From contig VGKB01000018.1 of assembly GCA_016867255.1 (NCBI GenBank), forward strand, positions 1-15,119: a DNA stretch of 15,119 nt, read 5' to 3'. Positions within the stretch are counted from its first letter, which is position 1; the number at the start of each line of letters is the position of its first letter. The translations under genes were made by a program, and so were the position numbers. Below are positions 13,248-15,119 of the stretch, piece after piece. The notes under the pieces were generated by a model. That model did no database searches and was not told where the DNA came from. It worked only from the letters and a program-made list of their open reading frames with translations. The stretch is from Candidatus Moraniibacteriota bacterium. GTDB lineage: Bacteria; Patescibacteriota; Minisyncoccia; CAIUEV01.

Positions 13248-13270
13248 GCCATCATTTAATGGCTTTTTTT
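13248..13270 (+). terminator. Candidate intrinsic terminator after the CAT tRNA
   Basis: GCCAT 13248-13252 pairs with ATGGC 13259-13263 around a six-base loop, followed at once by seven Ts (13264-13270). The stem is short but the T-run position is right for ending the tRNA transcript from 13122. Confidence 0.45.
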
Positions 13271-13309
13271 GTTGCCGATTTTGTTTTTTTGGCAAAGTAT
13301 AATATCATT

Positions 13310-13386
13310 GGGCCTGTAGCTCAGTTGGCTAGAGCGCCTGCTTTGCAAGCAGGAGGCCACCGGTTCGAATCCGGTCAGGTCCACCA
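13310..13386 (+). tRNA. tRNA-Ala(TGC) with encoded CCA
   Basis: Complete cloverleaf of 77 nt including the terminal CCA: acceptor GGGCCTG/CAGGTCC with the G3-U70 alanine mark, D-loop AGTTGGCTA, anticodon loop TTTGCAA (anticodon TGC), T-stem ACCGG/CCGGT with loop TTCGAAT. Unlike the two other tRNAs here, CCA is encoded. It is the integration target of the recombinase element: the recombinase stop codon lies at 13375-13377. Confidence 0.96.
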
Positions 13387-14886
13387 TATTGAATTAGTCG
13401 CCTTGCTCGGGGCTTTGCCCCTCGCTTCGGCGGGCAGTTTTGCGAGAAAATTAAAGGGCTTCTTGAAATTAATTTCCAGCCGTCCCGCCGCAAGGCGGCG
13501 GTTCGAGCCGATTTTTTTGAGATAATTTTTCATTTCCGAAAAATTATCTTGCAAAGCGAGATTTTTGGCTTGGTTGGTCTCAATAATCCAGTTTCGGGTG
13601 AGTTCGAGCCAATGATTTCCTTTTCGCTCAAAATCCGATAATTTTTCCTCTTTTGTTTTCTTTTCCGCCATTAGGGCGTTTTTTGTTTGCTGAAATTCCG
13701 CCAGTTCCAACGCTTCGGCAAGGTAAGCATCGGTCAATCTTTCCAATTTCGCTTTAATGGCGGAAATTTCTTTTTTGAGATTTTGAGCGAAAAGGTCTGA
13801 TGTTTGGCGGTTCTCATTTTCCCATATTTTCAATTTATCAAAATATCTTTCCCGCCAAACATCGGGCAAAGAAACTTTTTGACATTGCTCTTTTACTTGC
13901 TCGACTAAAACTTCCTCCCGCAAAAAGCGGTGTTGAGAACATTTTTGAATTTTGCTTTTTTTGGTGCAGAAATAATAAACATATTCTTTGCCGCTCTTTT
14001 TGATTTTTCTGTCCGCTGTTACGCAATAACCGCACTCGCCGCACCTCGCAAAATTCAAAAACATAAATTCCTTTTTCTCTTTCCGCTTTTTGCGGGGCTT
14101 GCCGTTGTCTTTCAACGCCTGCTGGATTTGGTCAAAAAGTTTCTTTGCAATCATTGGCTTATGACTTCCTTGATGAAGTTCGCCGCGGTAAAGAAAATGC
14201 CCGTAGTAAAAAGGATTTTTCAAAATATGCTCAACGGACGACAAGGGCATTTTCTTTCCGCTTCTTGAGCCAACCAAGCCAAGAGAAAACATTTTGTCTT
14301 GAATTTGGGTCAAGGTGTAATTTCCGGTGGCAAAAGCCCGCAAAATTTCTTTCACTTTGTTAAAAGTTTTCTTGTCGGGTTCAATCGTCCTTAATCTCGG
14401 CTCGTTAAAATATCCGAGCGGGGCTTTTGCCGAAAGTTCGCCACGGCGGATTTTCTGCCGAATACCGCGCAAAATATTTTCTCTTAAATTGTCGGTGTAA
14501 TATTTTGCTTGTCCGAAAGCGACACTCAACATAAATTTTCCCTGCGGTGTCGCTTCAAACCAGAATGTTGGGAATTTTAGCGATCTGATTTTTTCGGTAT
14601 CAACAAGATAAATCACACGCCCGCCGTCAACGCTGTTTCGCGCCAATCTGTCGGGGTTCCACGCTAAAATTCCCTCGGCGTTTCCTTTTTCAATTTCCGA
14701 AAGCATTTGATTAAATATTTCTCGGCCCGGTTCTTTGGCGGTTTTACTCTCGGTGTATTCTCGGACGATAAAAAGCCCGTTTTGCTTGGCAAACTCTCTC
14801 AATTCGGCGAGCTGGGCCTCAATAGACAAAACTTGTCTTTCCTCGTCCTCGCTTGATTTTCGGCAATAGATGAAATATTTAATCAT
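13375..14886 (-). CDS. Large serine recombinase (site-specific integrase)
   Basis: The 503-residue protein would integrate or excise a mobile element through a serine-DNA link. Order of parts: the resolvase catalytic domain with YCRKSS (7-12; nucleophile Ser11 or 12), the helix with WNPDRLARN (76-84), and a recombinase domain from about 155 with KAPLGYF and SSVEHILKNPFYYG. A zinc ribbon follows, with Cys282, Cys285, Cys307 and Cys316, then a long coiled coil (about 355-435). KKIGSNRRL and FKKPFNFLAK close the conserved region. The final residues (LPAEARGKAP, then NSIWWT) are coded by small palindromes and by the antisense of tRNA-Ala(UGC), and the stop lies in the T-stem. This fits an element inserted in the tRNA 3' end. 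The partner attachment site must lie beyond the window. It looks intact. Confidence 0.93.
   Translation of the reverse strand: MIKYFIYCRKSSEDEERQVLSIEAQLAELREFAKQNGLFIVREYTESKTAKEPGREIFNQMLSEIEKGNAEGILAWNPDRLARNSVDGGRVIYLVDTEKIRSLKFPTFWFEATPQGKFMLSVAFGQAKYYTDNLRENILRGIRQKIRRGELSAKAPLGYFNEPRLRTIEPDKKTFNKVKEILRAFATGNYTLTQIQDKMFSLGLVGSRSGKKMPLSSVEHILKNPFYYGHFLYRGELHQGSHKPMIAKKLFDQIQQALKDNGKPRKKRKEKKEFMFLNFARCGECGYCVTADRKIKKSGKEYVYYFCTKKSKIQKCSQHRFLREEVLVEQVKEQCQKVSLPDVWRERYFDKLKIWENENRQTSDLFAQNLKKEISAIKAKLERLTDAYLAEALELAEFQQTKNALMAEKKTKEEKLSDFERKGNHWLELTRNWIIETNQAKNLALQDNFSEMKNYLKKIGSNRRLAAGRLEINFKKPFNFLAKLPAEARGKAPSKATNSIWWT
13378..13394. other. Putative attachment-site core at the tRNA-Ala(UGC)/recombinase junction
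   Basis: ggtccaccatattgaat spans the last acceptor bases, discriminator A and CCA of the tRNA plus eight bases of the element. The same 17 bases occur inverted at 11805-11821. The length and shared element-side bases support an att core; the exact crossover cannot be seen without the other junction. Confidence 0.5.
13408..13565. repeat. Inverted repeat, left copy (coding for the recombinase tail)
   Basis: This stretch corresponds to the reverse complement of 14943-15119. It includes short palindromes: GGGGC/GCCCC at 13409-13421 with loop TTT, and a perfect 12-bp palindrome AGATAATTTTTC 13520-13531 with GAAAAATTATCT 13538-13549 inside the codons for DNFSEMKNYL. Confidence 0.85.
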
Positions 14887-14957
14887 AAATTTTTATCTCT
14901 TAATTGTAATTGAAAAAGGAAACACGACACCGACAATTTAATAAAATCTCGCTTTGC

Positions 14958-14976
14958 CTTTCGCCGAAGGCGAAAG
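14958..14976. repeat. Mini-palindrome with three-base loop
   Basis: CTTTCGCC (14958-14965), loop GAA, GGCGAAAG (14969-14976): an eight-pair perfect stem. It occupies the site where the complete recombinase gene has a different palindrome. Confidence 0.9.
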
Positions 14977-14990
14977 AAAAAAATCGGCTC

Positions 14991-15007
14991 ATTGCCCTTC
15001 GGGCAAT
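14991..15007. repeat. Mini-palindrome with TTC loop (first of a tandem pair)
   Basis: ATTGCCC, loop TTC, GGGCAAT: a seven-pair perfect stem, starting exactly where the homology with the complete recombinase gene is interrupted. Confidence 0.9.
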
Positions 15008-15022
15008 ACAAATTTCATTTGT
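15008..15022. repeat. Mini-palindrome with TTC loop (second of a tandem pair)
   Basis: ACAAAT, loop TTC, ATTTGT: a six-pair perfect stem directly abutting the first palindrome and ending where homology resumes (GAACCGCC at 15023). Confidence 0.9.
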
Positions 15023-15119
15023 GAACCGCCGCCTTGCGGCGGGACGGCTGGAAATTGATTTCAAAAAACCCTTTGCCTTGCTTGCAAAACTGCCCGCCGA
15101 AGCGAGGGGCAAAGCCCCG

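Larger units (their letters stand above)
14943..15119 (+). pseudogene. Inverted, broken 3' fragment of a second serine recombinase gene
   Basis: On the plus strand this encodes NRRLAAGRLEIDFKKPF, then LLAKLPAEARGKAP, nearly the tail of the complete recombinase (EINFKKPFNFLAK). Upstream only the 15 nt at 14943-14957 and the 14 nt at 14977-14990 match. Two insertions separate the matching blocks: a 19-nt palindrome (14958-14976) replacing a different palindrome, and 32 nt (14991-15022), which is not a multiple of three and breaks the frame. The fragment runs off the window, so whether it ends in another tRNA or attachment site is unknown. It lies just upstream of the complete gene, head against it. 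Confidence 0.8.

Noticed and set aside
14900..15112. 70-codon minus-strand ORF upstream of the recombinase
   Set aside because: It is the antisense of the inverted recombinase-tail fragment; the plus-strand reading matches the recombinase C-terminus.
13408..15119. Inverted repeat as a simple assembly fold-back artefact
   Set aside because: The two copies differ by substitutions, a swapped palindrome and a 32-nt insertion, so one cannot be a mirror image of the other; read support should still be checked because the window ends inside the repeat.

Overview
The window looks like part of a genome from the Candidate Phyla Radiation (Patescibacteria), probably a Parcubacteria-like lineage. This is inferred from style, not from a marker gene. 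Housekeeping genes are compact and scattered. Most starts lack a clear Shine-Dalgarno sequence. There is a VirB2/TrbC-like pilin, a HEPN/MNT toxin-antitoxin pair, a small GIY-YIG nuclease and a large serine recombinase lodged in a tRNA gene. TGA acts as a stop (for example at the end of ftsA), so the TGA=Gly code of Gracilibacteria/SR1 does not apply.

Layout. 1-1392 (minus): CCA-adding tRNA nucleotidyltransferase, cut by the window edge. 1614-3440 (plus): ftsA, then peptide deformylase. 3542-7514 (minus): dCTP-deaminase-like protein, murA, a two-unit pilin-like membrane protein and a RseP-type M50 protease, probably one or two transcription units. 7716-9239 (plus): gatB, overlapping the end of a convergent 3-methyladenine DNA glycosylase (9217-9870, minus). 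9912-10064: a small single-helix membrane ORF. 10076-11599 (minus): a secreted six-unit NHL-type beta-propeller with a lysine-rich tail. 11879-12501 (minus): the HepT/MntA pair. 12631-13386: three tRNA genes (Ala-GGC, Met/Ile2-CAT, Ala-UGC) plus a broken tRNA-Ala copy beside a GIY-YIG ORF. 13375-15119: a serine recombinase whose stop codon lies inside tRNA-Ala(UGC), then an inverted, damaged copy of the recombinase 3' end running off the window. No gene-free stretch exceeds about 300 bases; 12502-12630 shows nothing I can name.

The first 9.9 kb is core metabolism: tRNA end repair, division, N-terminal maturation, cell wall, tRNA amidation, base excision. The last 5 kb is accessory and turns on tRNA genes. 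One mobile element sits at the 3' end of tRNA-Ala(UGC). A second appears to have duplicated the 5' part of tRNA-Ala(GGC). A 17-nt attachment-like sequence shared with the recombinase site survives as an isolated scar at 11805-11821.

The most unusual signal is a set of tiny perfect palindromes, several with a three-base loop. They sit inside the recombinase tail copies, inside the D-loop of the broken tRNA and in the scar. At one homologous site the two recombinase tails carry two unrelated palindromes, as if the hairpin had been exchanged. Longer intergenic inverted repeats at 2903-2957, 5442-5545, 6869-6968 and 7585-7654 add to this repeat load.
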